From Conoideocrella luteorostrata (taxonomy: Eukaryota > Ascomycota > Sordariomycetes > Hypocreales > Clavicipitaceae), in NCBI GenBank assembly GCA_032433595.1, contig JASWJB010000120.1, positions 1 to 64,000 of the forward strand: 64,000 bases of DNA, in the 5' to 3' direction. How positions within the stretch are numbered: the first letter of the stretch is position 1; each line of letters opens with the position of its first letter. Position numbers and translations under genes: made by a program. Under the pieces are notes generated by a model. The model was not told where the DNA came from and searched no databases. It saw only the letters and a list, made by a program, of their open reading frames with translations. Shown piece by piece: positions 11,443-22,585 of this stretch.

Positions 11443-12340
11443 ATCAAGGGGCTAGAGGGATATAGGCTATATTTATCAACTAAAATAGCCTTCTTGCGCT
11501 TGTTGTATAGCTGCATTTTAACATGTAGCAGTCTTTGCATGCACCTTTATTCGCCACTGATAGCACCTTACATAAGTAAATAAAATTGGCCTTAGCTATT
11601 CTCTATGTTCTGCCTCAATGGGCTTAATTAAAATAGCAATAATGTTGCGCACTGATATCGTTGGCCAATGTTCTCCGGCAAGGTACGGCCGGCTATTAAT
11701 GTGCTTAATCATCATAAGATAAGTCTTTGAGGGACAACCGAAAAAAAGGGTTCAAATACAGTGTTGCGCGTTGAATAACTAGCTCACAGTGACCACTCAA
11801 GTCATGGAACCATCCCATACAAGAGAGGTTCCAACACGCCAGAAGATAATTTTAATAATTATTCTACACTTATTAGAGCTCTTCATTGCGAATTATATCA
11901 TACACATCGATGCCTTATGACACTTTAGTATTTATGTTGATTCCGACAAGACACGCGCAGTATCTAGCATTCCACGAGACAAATCCAGCAACATAGTGAC
12001 GTAGCAACACAGAGAACCAGGGGTTTTTGAGTAGATCAAGCTATGTTTTCCGTGAGACTCCTTTCTATACAATATTTTCATCGCCTTCTACCACGCCTGT
12101 ACATTAAGAATATTTATAAATGAATAGAATCTTCTTCCTCGCTGTCTGCGTGTGGATGTCAAGGAACATCTACGATGACGAAGCTGATGACGAACGCGAT
12201 GGCCTAGGTAGACATTATATATAGCTAGAGGTCTGATTCTTCGTCAGAATAACTAGAATACAAGTACAACTCCATTGATCCCACCGACCATTGTCGCTCA
12301 CTCGTGACAGTGGAACTTGCCTCCAAGGATTATGCGTAGT
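11443..12340. other. Intergenic region downstream of the lectin gene
   Basis: No coding sequence recognised. AT-rich; ends at the solo LTR. Confidence 0.5.
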
Positions 12341-12537
12341 TGTTGGAATGCCGCCAAGCACAATAGGAAGCACAGAGCTCGTCACGTGGTCACCTTCTAG
12401 CCACGATATTTATACGACGATATCGTGCCCCCCACCGTGACTTCTTCTTCTTCTTCTTAGATAACAGACACTTATGAATATATTGAATTTGAAGCATTGA
12501 TCTAGATCACTTGCACAGCAAACCTGTGCAACCCACA
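12341..12537 (-). repeat. Solo LTR (197 bp), minus orientation
   Basis: Reverse-complement copy of the family at 8003-8204. Starts (minus strand) TGTGGGTTGCACAGG at 12537 and ends TTCCAACA at 12341. Perfect direct duplication GTAGT at 12336-12340 and 12538-12542. Carries an expanded AAG tract (CTT on +, about 12441-12460), TATAAATATCGTGG and GGTGACCACGTGAC. Confidence 0.9.
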
Positions 12538-12542
12538 GTAGT

Positions 12543-13401
12543 TTATTTGTCATGCAAACGCCGGTGCCCATTGCCATAAACACCTTTAACACTGGAAGGA
12601 CTAAAATCTCTCTCAATGTTGTTAATATTACAATCATATTATACAGTTCAGTTAGCGGTCTCTTCTGCCGCTGTTGTTCCGACCCCGCAACATCTCTACG
12701 AGCCGAACGCCGTGTGTCCGCATTTAGCGTAGTCAGGCTTCAGACCTTCATATGTTGGAACAATTAACCGCTCGACCACTAGAACAAAAGTGTAGGGCTA
12801 CTAAGCTTCTCTCCAGTAGCTGCAATTAGGGCTTATAATCCACACAACATTATAGCCTCCATCCCCCGGGCCGCGTTTTAAAGGTCAAGTCTTTCAGCCG
12901 CGCCAATCGGGTAGGCTCTCACATTATGCGGAGTACATCCTTCTTTCTCACTCTTAGTTTTGTGCTAGTAGCGGAATTCGCTCTAACGACACTAGCGAAC
13001 AAACGGGCTTCCCCGCGTGGAATAATCTTACCTAACCTAGCCGGCCGTGAAAGCAAGCGCACCAATAAAATACGTAGATGACATGTAGACGAAGTTGCAT
13101 GACGTCTGGAGGTATAAGGGAAAAGCTCACGTGTACAAAAAACATAATGCTACGGATAGGATGCCACTAGTACTGTCCTCTGATGTTTTAAACGTTCCAT
13201 GCTAGTTTGAAATGCCGGAAGTTGCATCCTAAATATTAGGTATTCGATAATTGGAGCGCATAATTGAGGCGTTATGCTGGACTAGTTGAACGCGTCGAAG
13301 CAACCCAGTGTCTTTGCAACTATAAATTGGATGCACGTTCTTCTGCTTGACTCTAGAGTTAAAATAGACCCCAAGTAAAGAGCCCTACCAGACTATCCAT
13401 C
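12543..13401. other. Upstream region of the arabinofuranosidase gene
   Basis: No gene. Contains the probable core promoter near its right end (TATAAATT at 13321) and otherwise AT-rich sequence next to the solo LTR. Confidence 0.5.
13321..13328 (+). promoter_or_regulatory. Candidate TATA box of the GH54 gene
   Basis: TATAAATT about 75 bp upstream of the ATG at 13402, a usual distance for a highly inducible fungal secreted-enzyme gene. Confidence 0.45.
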
Positions 13402-14889
13402 ATGTTGTTGTTAATCGCCCTTGGTTGTCTTGGGTTTGTCGCCGCCGGTCCTTGTGACATCTACTCATCAGGCGGCACTCCATGCATCGCCGCCCACAGC
13501 ACCACCCGCGCCCTATATAATTCCTATGCGGGTTCCCTCTATCAAGTTATGCGAGGCTCCGACGGCACCACGGTCGACATTGCTCCTTTGTCTGCTGGAG
13601 GCGTCGCTAACGCCGCCACTCAAGACTCATTTTGCAGTGGCACAACATGTCTCATCACTATTATCTATGATCAGTCTGGAAAGGGCAATCACCTTACCCA
13701 GGCTCCACCCGGTGGTTTCAGAGGTCCTGAAGCCAATGGGTACGACAACCTTGCCGGCGCGAGCGGCGCACCTGTTAAGCTGAACGGCAAGAATGTCTAT
13801 GGCGTTTTTATCTCTCCCGGTACAGGCTACCGTAATAATAACGCAAGGGACACGGCGACCGGGGATGCGGCACAAGGCATGTACGCTGTTCTGGATGGGA
13901 CTCATTATAATGACGCTTGTTGCTTCGACTATGGCAACGCGGAGACCAGCAGCACTGACACGGGCAATGGGCACATGGAAACCATCTACTATGGTACTAA
14001 TGCGGTTTGGGGCACTGGCGCCGGTCGCGGTCCTTGGGTCATGGCTGATCTTGAAAACGGTCTCTTTTCAGGGCAGAGCCCAGCCAACAACCCATCCGAC
14101 CCAACCATTACCCATCGTTTCGTGAACGCTATTATCAAGGGTCGCCCTAATTACTGGGCTATCCGGGCCGCCAATGCTGTATCGGGCGGGCTCTCAACCT
14201 ACTACAGCGGCGCACGCCCAACCCTGTCAGGATATAATCCGATGAGCAAAGAGGGTGCTATTATTCTTGGTATTGGTGGTGACAACAGCAATGGCGCTCA
14301 AGGAACTTTTTACGAGGGCGTCATGACCTCTGGGTATCCATCTGACGAATCAGAAAACTCGGTACAGGCCAATATTGTAGCTGCTAAGTATAGCTTAACA
14401 TCCTTAACTAGTGGTCCTAAGCTTACTACCGGCTCCTCGGTTTCACTGCAAGTTACTACACCAGGCTACACGGAGCGATATCTCACCAACTCCGGCTCTA
14501 CAGTGAATACACAAGCTGTCACCTTCTTCAGCAGCACTACTCTTAAGCAACAAGCTAGTTTCACCGTTCGGACTGGTCTTGCGAATGGCGGCTGCTACTC
14601 TTTCGAGTCTAAGGATACTCCCGATAGCTTTATCCGGCACGGCAACTTTGTTCTCCAGCTTAACAAGAATGATGGCTCGAAACAGTTTGCTGAAGACGCC
14701 ACATTTTGTCCACAAATAGGTCTCAACGGTCGCGGCAGCTCGATCCGATCTTGGAACTACCCTACTCGCTATTTCCGCCATTTTAATAACGTCGGCTACC
14801 TTGCGAGCAATGGGGGCGTGCACGATTTTGACTCCGCTAACTCGTTTAATAACGACGTAACTTTTGCAGTCAAAACTGGCTTTGCTTAA
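13402..14889 (+). CDS. abfB: Alpha-L-arabinofuranosidase B, GH54 with CBM42
   Basis: Secreted exo-enzyme of 495 aa, intronless, that releases arabinose from arabinoxylan and arabinan. A signal peptide (about residues 1-15, MLLLIALGCLGFVAA) precedes the mature start GPCDIYSSGGTPC. The GH54 catalytic domain covers about 16-335. Glu218 (in MADLENGLF) and Asp294 (in GIGGDNSNG) sit at the positions of the nucleophile and acid/base known in the Aspergillus kawachii enzyme (Glu221 and Asp297), with the same spacing. The characteristic vicinal cysteine pair is present (DACCFDYGN, Cys173-Cys174). Residues from about 340 to 495 form the CBM42 beta-trefoil, with three repeats containing F-x-H/I-R-H-type patches. 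Length equals the family norm of about 500 aa, so it is complete. It is followed by about 1.9 kb without a gene. Function as plant-biomass arabinofuranosidase is secure. Confidence 0.97.
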   Translation: MLLLIALGCLGFVAAGPCDIYSSGGTPCIAAHSTTRALYNSYAGSLYQVMRGSDGTTVDIAPLSAGGVANAATQDSFCSGTTCLITIIYDQSGKGNHLTQAPPGGFRGPEANGYDNLAGASGAPVKLNGKNVYGVFISPGTGYRNNNARDTATGDAAQGMYAVLDGTHYNDACCFDYGNAETSSTDTGNGHMETIYYGTNAVWGTGAGRGPWVMADLENGLFSGQSPANNPSDPTITHRFVNAIIKGRPNYWAIRAANAVSGGLSTYYSGARPTLSGYNPMSKEGAIILGIGGDNSNGAQGTFYEGVMTSGYPSDESENSVQANIVAAKYSLTSLTSGPKLTTGSSVSLQVTTPGYTERYLTNSGSTVNTQAVTFFSSTTLKQQASFTVRTGLANGGCYSFESKDTPDSFIRHGNFVLQLNKNDGSKQFAEDATFCPQIGLNGRGSSIRSWNYPTRYFRHFNNVGYLASNGGVHDFDSANSFNNDVTFAVKTGFA

Positions 14890-16644
14890 TATTCGATGTT
14901 TTATTTGCGCTTTGGTATAAAACGAAAATCAAGTCATACGGTGATTAGTTGTTGACTTAGCTAGTATAGCTTCAATTACAAATCAATTTCCCTATATATT
15001 TCTTTCTTTAATACTTAAAAACTCTATATGACAGAGTATGCGTAGCTATTAATCTTGTATTTATGTTATGTAAAGAAGCTGCGTATTGTTATAAATGGAT
15101 CCGCTATGTCCCAGAAAATATGAGCCCTATTTAAGGGTCATAACTGGACATGAAAAGTGGCCTATGGCACGCGGGAAACTGCACTTACTAGTAGATAAAG
15201 TACTATAAATAAGTATTAATATAAGGTCACTTCTATGTCTAGACACTGAACCGAGACAAGGCGGCTCTTACATCGGACACATCATGGTGGGTTAAAAACA
15301 ACTTGCCGTTGGCTAAAGTCAAACTAGAACCGCTAACAACTTGTATTTAATATTGACTTTAGAGGCAAAGTGCGAGACTTGCACGTTACTCTCCGCAGCT
15401 GGGGTATGTCGGCCGATCAGAATAGCGAGAACGAAGTGCTGCAAGCTCTAGTTAATCTTTATTTACTAATACATAATCCCTTCTTCGATAGTGAGAGACG
15501 GCAACACTTAAGCCGAGGTTACATACTTTTTTTTATTACAACAAAAATAAAAGAGCAACCCAAATACGCTAGCCAAGTATATACGAAGAGGATCTGTCAC
15601 TCACAGCTGCTCAAACTGCTGCAATAGGCAGAAATAGACACTGCTAATTATACCTAGTATCTCTCCCTCGCTTCGTGTAAATCATGTAGGCTGTTTAATT
15701 TGCTACTAGAATCCAACACCGTGTATTTCTCCGTCGAAGACAAACGGCAAAACTGGACAGGGAACCGCTCCACTAAAAATAATCGGTCTTACTCTGCCCT
15801 AGGATATAGTTGACGACAGCCACCTGCAGATTGCCCTGGCTTTGAGGAGCGCTGGTGCAATATTAGTCGTAGACTCCACCTTATCATAGCCAAAGTAGTC
15901 CGGTCCGCTGCCGGAGGACAAGTCATAACGGTGGCCAGCCATATCTTTAACTACACGGTGGTCTCATCAACACCGCCATGATCAAACTCAAAACCGCAGC
16001 ACTTGGCCTAACGCTTTTCAGTGGTAAATTCAGATCGCCTGTAGTGTTAATTAGGTTCTCCAGGAAGAGAAAGGTGTATGTTTCTCCGATTTACACAGAG
16101 GATATGGTGGTTGAGCCGTCGGATAAGTGAAGTCTTTGCAGGGACCGTCGGGAAAATTCTTCATGCTAGTCCAGCATTTCACTGTGCGGCGATGCACCAA
16201 CAGACGGCGAAAAGAGACGATTAAAATTACACATTTTCGTGCAAAGTGAAATAGAGTTAAAGTTCCATGAAACCTAAACAAGATCTTAAGTAAATTCCCG
16301 GCCGAGTTTAACGCATTTATACAGCACAACATACACGACATGTAATAGCTAGTACACTTATCATAATACAAACATCTGGCTCTCCTCTAGAAACGTACCG
16401 TACCACTTTCATTTTTTCTGCAATATACTAACTACCCTTGTCGTTTAACTTTGCTCGCAGGTCTCAGGTGGTTTTGTGGGGCGTACGCACGACCGTTTTA
16501 ATCGATGACAACAAGCCATGGACAGGGTACCATGCGGAATATAGGGGCTGTGATGCACACAAGATATGACCGCCGAGTATGCTAGTATTGGAGTTATACG
16601 CTAACAATGTTAACACCCCGCTTTCGGAGAGAAGGGTACTGGAA
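14890..16644. other. Gene-free AT-rich stretch
   Basis: No supported gene. Frames at 15370-15627 and 16051-16371 show no family motif. Confidence 0.5.
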
Positions 16645-16653
16645 ATATAAAAA
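16645..16653 (+). promoter_or_regulatory. Candidate TATA box of the endoglycoceramidase gene
   Basis: ATATAAAAA about 110 bp upstream of the ATG at 16762. Confidence 0.4.
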
Positions 16654-16761
16654 TCTCCTTAGAGTCCTTAATTCCCGTACCCGCGAAACGCTTTGTCTCC
16701 CGGCCTCTTCCTGCTCCGTTGTATTTATTCCTTCCAGAATCAACTAGGTCCCTGACTTACA

Positions 16762-18326
16762 ATGCTGTTCACTCCTCTTACTGCTGTATCGCTGCCAGTG
16801 GTGCTTGTCCTACAAGTGGTGGCTGTGCTAGGCCAAGACACCAAGGGCTGGTACGGGGCCCATCCAGGCATGTCGCGCATCAAACTGGTGAACCAAGACA
16901 CGCATCAGATTGTGGATGAGTTCGGGCGTACGCGGTTCTTCCACGGAACTAATGTGGTTATGAAGCAGCCGCCATGGCATCGACCTTTGCAGTGGGTGCC
17001 TGGTGTGTCTTCATTTGGCGAGCAAGATGTCCAAAATCTGCACGACTTGGGTCTGAACGTGATACGCTTGGGCCACAGCTGGGCAGGAGCAGAACCCGCG
17101 CGCGGGCAGTATAATCAGACATTTCTGGACATCATGAAGAAGCAGACCAAGATGGCCGAGGAGCACGGCCTCTACGTCTTAGTGGACGCACACCAGGACT
17201 GTCTGGCCCGGCAACTCTGTGGCCACGGCGTGCCTGACGTAAGTGCAGGGATTGTCGCAGTGCGCCAGAGCGGCCAAATACTAACATGGCCTTGCAGTGG
17301 GTTGTGAAGAAGGACTGGGTATCAAGTGGCAAGAAATATCCGTTCCCCCTCAAGCTGACGCCATTCCCCGTGGACCAAAACGGCTTCCCCTCGCCGCAGT
17401 CGCTTTGCGACAGTGTCGACTGGTCCCTGAGCTACACGTCGGTGGCGCTGGGCAATGCGTTCGGACGACTGTACAACAACAACGACGGACTGGGCGATGC
17501 GTTTGCGACGTTCTGGGAGAAGCTAGCGGCCGAGTACGTCGACGCGACCAACGTAGTCGGGTACAACCTGCTGAACGAGCCGTGGGTGGGTGACATTTGG
17601 GCTGATCCGACGCTGCTCGTGCCCGGCGTGGCTGACCACAAGGTCCTCGAGGGACTTTGGAACCGAGCAGCCAAGCGGATCCGAACCGTGGACAATGACA
17701 CGCTCATCTGGTTCGAAGGCGCCACCATAGACATCCTGTCGGGCTTCAACAACGTGCCTCTCGGAGACGGCTCCAAGTCGGTGCACTCGTTTCACTACTA
17801 CAGCCCGCCGCAGCCGGGCTCTATTTCCACCACGCTCAGCAACCGCCGCAAGGACAGCGAGCGGCTCAGGACGGCTGGCGTGATGACCGAGCTCACGTTC
17901 TGGATGGGCGACGACAAGCAGATGCAAGGCCTGGCAGATGCCATGGCGGCGGCCGACGCAAACATGGTGTCCTGGATCGGCTGGGCGTACGAGAACCTGT
18001 ACAACGGCACGTCTGGCCAGCCGTTCCCCGCACTGGCCAAGCACTACAGCCGAGCGTACCCCGCTGCTGTAGCCGGAACCCCCACCAGCTTCGGCTTCGT
18101 CGAGAGCTCGGCTACCTTCACGCTGCGGTTCACGTCGGATTCGAACATCGATGCGCCCACCGAAATCATCCTGCCCGCATCCACCTTCCCCAACGGCTAC
18201 AGCGTCCAGATCTCACCCGACGGCAGCGTGCTCCAGCATGCACGCGACAAGCGTACCCTGGCTTTGTTCACATCCACTAGCGTCAAGAACGCTACAGAGA
18301 TCTCCGTCACCGTCACCCGCAAATGA
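16762..18326 (+). CDS. Endoglycoceramidase-like glycoside hydrolase, GH5
   Basis: Secreted enzyme of 501 aa in two exons, 16762-17238 and 17298-18326. The phase-0 intron has a GTAAGT donor, CTAAC branch and TTGCAG acceptor. A signal peptide occupies about residues 1-24, ending near VLGQ. The GH5 barrel contains FHGTNVVMKQPPW, DLGLNVIRLGHSW, VDAHQD, the acid/base motif NLLNEPW (Glu253), HYYSPP and the nucleophile region MTELTFW (Glu357). A C-terminal beta-rich domain covers about 415-501. Endoglycoceramidases cleave the bond between oligosaccharide and ceramide in glycosphingolipids. The NEPW motif and overall length (about 490-510 aa) fit that subfamily. A related activity such as a galactosylceramidase-type hydrolase cannot be excluded. 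The gene is distinctly GC-richer than its flanks and shows no decay. It lies on the same strand as the lectin and GH54 genes. Confidence 0.88.
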
Positions 18327-19946
18327 ATCCGCTCGTGGTTGGTCTCCAAACTTACCATGCAGGCTTTCGTACCAGTTGCGTCGGCCCGGTACGCGTGGCC
18401 GTGTCCGAGACGTCTCTGAGGCTGTTGGTAGAAATAGCAGACGTGGTAAGGTGCCAGGTACAAGGGAAAGGGCGGCTTAGTGGAATCTTTATTGTAGGGG
18501 CGATCAAAGAATCCAGTGTGCTTTACAGCTCAATTGACATGCATGTACTCCTTATAGCAGCGTGAATCTTCATAGCACACCCAAGAGACGCTAGCTATCC
18601 TGTGGGAAGGTGGCTTTGGCGCACACACTGTCGATGCACCGGTCGTCACACGACGTAGCCTTTCTGGACCACGCCACTAGCCTAATACGTCATGCTTTGC
18701 CTCTAGAATTGTAAGCAGAATAGTGCAGCTCGCTAATTGTTTCTTGGCCGGGGAATCAAAACGTTTATGAACCCATAATCTCGGGCTGTAAAACGGGCTG
18801 GCTAGCGTCTTGAACGCTCCTTCCATCGGCAAGGATACCAGCAGAACAGAAATTACCAGCATTGTCGGCGCGCCAAGGCTTGATGGATCAGTATGCTTGT
18901 TTTGGAGACGGCTTGAATGGTGAGGGCTCATCTCAGAGCAACCTTCAAGTTTAACTCCCATGCGCCCCGCGTTTTTCCATGAAACTGAATGCGGATTTGA
19001 TTGCGGACTTGATTGCTATGATTTAATTAGAGGGGATTCTAACATCAACGGGTTGGGACATTCTGTTAACAATTTATTTAATTTTTTTAACAAGGTGCAA
19101 CAAGCACGCAATGCAAAAAGAGAATAGGAGGATAATTACAGAGTAGACGATGCTGCTTGAAAGGGTGCAACGGAATAAAATGTGCGCATTTGGCACGTTC
19201 ATTGGACTTTTCGTAGGCCCCAAGGGACAGGTCAGCGAGCACAAAGCCTGTTTTGAAAGCTCATGTTTCCGTTCGCTTGTGGTGCACCGTCTCATCCAAA
19301 GTTGGATCTGCTATATCCTAGTGACCCAGGCTAACGGCAACCAAGCTATCTCTCACTAATGTTAGATCAATCCCAGCTATTTCAGCGATTCAGCTACTAG
19401 GGTAGTCTCAAGTAGTTACCCCGACAATCCTGCACTTTATCACGGTTCCGCGGAATCCGGCCAAAGCATAGTTATATTTGTGATATTTGACATAAGTCCC
19501 AGTAGTTAGAAAAATTAGCGGAATTGAGTGTCAATTATTACTATATCTTTAGTTAGCCCAAAGCATACACCCACAACACCCTTCTGCCGGTGCCTAACAT
19601 ATAACCAGCAGCGTGACTTCAATTCTGTAATAGGTTTCTCCAGGACCTGCACAAATTTTTAGAGGCCATCTAGATAGTGGGATTAAGTGGTCCGCCTACC
19701 TAATTAGAGGATATTGGGCGTAAGTACGCTTTAATAAAGCAAATTAGTTGTAGCAAGCACTCGAGAAGGGCTTTAAAAAATAACACAATATAAGCATAGA
19801 GGGGAAACTTTTTAATCTATTTAATTGACTAGGCTAGAACCCTTCTCATAGTTTGCCAACCCAAAGCACACACCCTCAACTCATGTAAATCCATTCTAGC
19901 CATCCTAGAGGCCCTTTTCTGCCCACATAACAGGTCTGCTTAACGT
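18327..19946. other. Gene-free stretch
   Basis: The first ~200 bp is GC-rich 3' flank of the GH5 gene; the remainder is AT-rich with many TA dinucleotides. A 94-codon minus-strand frame at 18677-18961 has one hydrophobic segment but no recognisable family. Confidence 0.45.
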
Positions 19947-21464
19947 TTAGGCAGCAGTAGACTTTAGCGCATGTTGGATATCAACAGTCCTATATACCCT
20001 CAAACCATTTTGGGTAGGATTCTTAGAGTCTCCGAAGTGATCTCTAGAGGCTTCAATATCCACTGTTACACCATTATCAAGGAGCCAGGCGTCAGGGATC
20101 TCACTATAACTCGTTTGGCTTTTAATAGCAGGTTCTGGCTTTAGAGGGTAACTATGCCCTAGGGGCAGTTTATCGGGCTTTGGAACAACCCTTCCTGCGC
20201 CATCCAGAGAAGAACTATATCCGCGACATCCCAATTTTGATCTTAAGCTTCTGAAGATCCTTGACTGCATGAAATGGATGCGTATACTGCCCGCACAAGG
20301 TGGAGTTGAGCAGACAATAAGCGCCACGTTCATCTCAACCAGGCTAGGAGAAGTAAATTAGCTTAGGGTATTTATATAGTAGCAAACAGCGAGAAAGGTA
20401 GGGGCCATACTTGCAAATTACTAGGACACCAGCGTTATAGGTCTTGTCAGGGCTAATACCTATTATTGACTTCGCTCTGTAGACAAGCGAAATGACGCTT
20501 GCAAACACACCACTAAATTACGTTAGATACTTTCAGACATAGTCGTGCAGTGGGGAAGAATTTAAATAGAGAAAACCTATAAAAAACAGTGCCATAAGTT
20601 GTATCCTTCTCTTATGTGAAAGGTGAAGCCGGTAAATAACCGGTAGCGGTAAGATAAAGATGTAAATATCGAGAACAGTTCCGGCAGCTCCCTGAGACAC
20701 GGCCCAGTAGAGAGGAAAAAATGTTGTGCCAAGGACCTTAACCATAAGCTCGTCCCAAGTCTCGCCAGGTGCTGGCGCAGCGAAATACGATAAGGTACCA
20801 AGACTCGAACCATATATAGCAAAGCAGACCCATATTCCTATCCAGATCGCTATGCGGGTCGATTGCTTCATTCCGAATAACGATTGGCACAGCATTAATG
20901 TGGCCGTCTTTCCGAAGAAAAGGCTCAAGACACCAGTCATTTGCCACACGTATGACACCTAGAGACCTGAGCATAAGCGGATTCTAGAAGAGCAAAAGAA
21001 AAAGTCTTCTGGTATTTATTACCTTCTCGAACTCGCCATCGAACCAGCAGAGAGGAAAGTTCCACTGGTGACGAAAGTACTTGGCATCTACCAATGCATG
21101 ATACTAATTAGCGCCCTGCACTCGTAGATGGAGATAAGAACCTACAAATAATCATGACCACAGCCGACCCAATATTTAGTAGTATTGCGAGAAACACAAA
21201 TGCTAAATGGTTAATAGGTCTCAGACATTTCAATAGGTGGAGGAGAATTAACCTACCATCGCCCAACGAGGGTTTCTTAATATTAACATACAACCTTCCG
21301 GCACCTATTATTGTCGCAACTGTCGTAGATATAACACTAATAACAAGTGTCAACGGCCGCAGCCCCGTATCGCTAAAGTTAGTAGTATCTCCATATGGAG
21401 GAGAGCCGGCTGGCGTGGAGCACAGGTCGGTACCGGGCGGGAACAAGTCAGCCAAAGAGCTCAT
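19947..21464 (-). CDS. Rhodopsin-like seven-helix fungal membrane protein (PTH11-like superfamily)
   Basis: Likely plasma-membrane protein of about 400 aa. Exons by splice signals are 21464-21257, 21202-21146, 21087-21023, 20958-20577, about 20512-20411 and 20343-19947. Family blocks include RLYVNIKKPSLGD, FRHQWNFPLCWFDGEFEK, VSYVWQMTGVLSLFFGK, YGSSLGTLSYFAAPAPGETW, IFILPLPVIYRLHLSHKRR, LVYRAKSIIG and VEMNVALIVCSTPP. These are the loops and helices of the fungal integral-membrane rhodopsin-like family. The polar C-terminal tail follows. The junction between exons 4 and 5 does not close in frame with any GT-AG pair I could see (one base short). Either a splice site escaped me or there is a recent indel. 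Function in the family is mostly unknown; some PTH11-type members act as surface sensors. The surrounding DNA is rich in TA, suggesting partial decay. Confidence 0.65.
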
Positions 21465-22585
21465 TATAAGGCTGTGGACAAATATTTGCAATAGAGATTA
21501 TATGCCGCCGTAGTAAAAAAAAATGGAGATCAGAATAGGCGGAAATAGATTTCAAATAAAATTAAAATGCCTGCAAGGTTGGAGATGTAACAAGATATAT
21601 AGTTCGGGAAGACAGTGTATAACCTTCTTCCTCTTAATAGCATATCACACACTAGATGATCACGTTTCAGGAGTGTGGATTCTCTAGTAGGATAAATAGG
21701 CATTTTAGTCACAGTTGTATGGCATTAAGGCTGCGCGCCAGCGACAGAGGCATCTAGTTCAAATTAGGAGTTACACATAGGTAACTAGTGTTTCTACAGT
21801 AAGCAATACCTCTAGGTTATCTATTGCTTCCCCGGTTTTATTCATTCCTTGCTGATCCCCTGACCATAAAACAGGATAAAATTTTCACATTTCAAATCTT
21901 TTGGGGGCTGAATGCTACCACAATGTAGTGTTTAGGCACCTAGCATGTATAGGTCCACTTAAGTGCATAGAGTATTACACGACGTGCAGAGAGTGTAGCA
22001 GCGACAAAAAGTTGCATACAGCTTCGCTTTCTTTAGTACCATATTTTGCCTTTTTGTCTATCTGCATAATGTATGGAGTCGGGGCCAGCTCCCGCGCATA
22101 TTCCTTGTAGATTTCTCAAACATACCGGCCGAAAGGGTTAAGGAGCTTGACATCTTAGCAATAGAAAACAGCAGCTCTGGTAATAGCCCCTTATTTTGCT
22201 ATTAAAAGCTACGCTGCACAGACATTATTACTCACCTTTAACACACCTTTTGCCTTTATTAATAGTATAGTAAATATAAGCAATTTTAATGGGTACGAAA
22301 AGCAATAGCCGAATTTATTTAAAAGAAGTAATACAAATAATACACTCGAGAGAGAGTAATTATGCTACTTAGAAACTTATTAACTAATACCGTAGAATAA
22401 TCACGGGTGATTTATCCAGATCTTGAATAATCTCTTTCTCTGAAACTAGCTATATTGGAAATGTAGGACTTCGGAGTAGTAATTTATAATAAACATCTCC
22501 TAAAGTTAATATTTCTACGTAGCACTATACGAGCGCCCAAACACTGTCTATTTATTCGTCTTCTCAAACGATTGTTCAGCTTTTA
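21465..22585. other. Gene-free AT-rich stretch
   Basis: Promoter side of the rhodopsin-like gene and 3' flank of the P450 gene. Very AT-rich, no gene recognised. Confidence 0.5.

Noticed and set aside
13627..13974. Minus-strand frames inside the GH54 gene (also 14443-14823)
   Set aside because: Shadows of a highly conserved plus-strand gene.
17523..18044. 173-codon minus-strand frame inside the GH5 gene
   Set aside because: GC-rich antisense shadow with no motif.
18677..18961. 94-codon minus-strand frame with a hydrophobic segment, possibly a rhodopsin-like fragment
   Set aside because: Only one short hydrophobic run; no conserved block could be matched with confidence.
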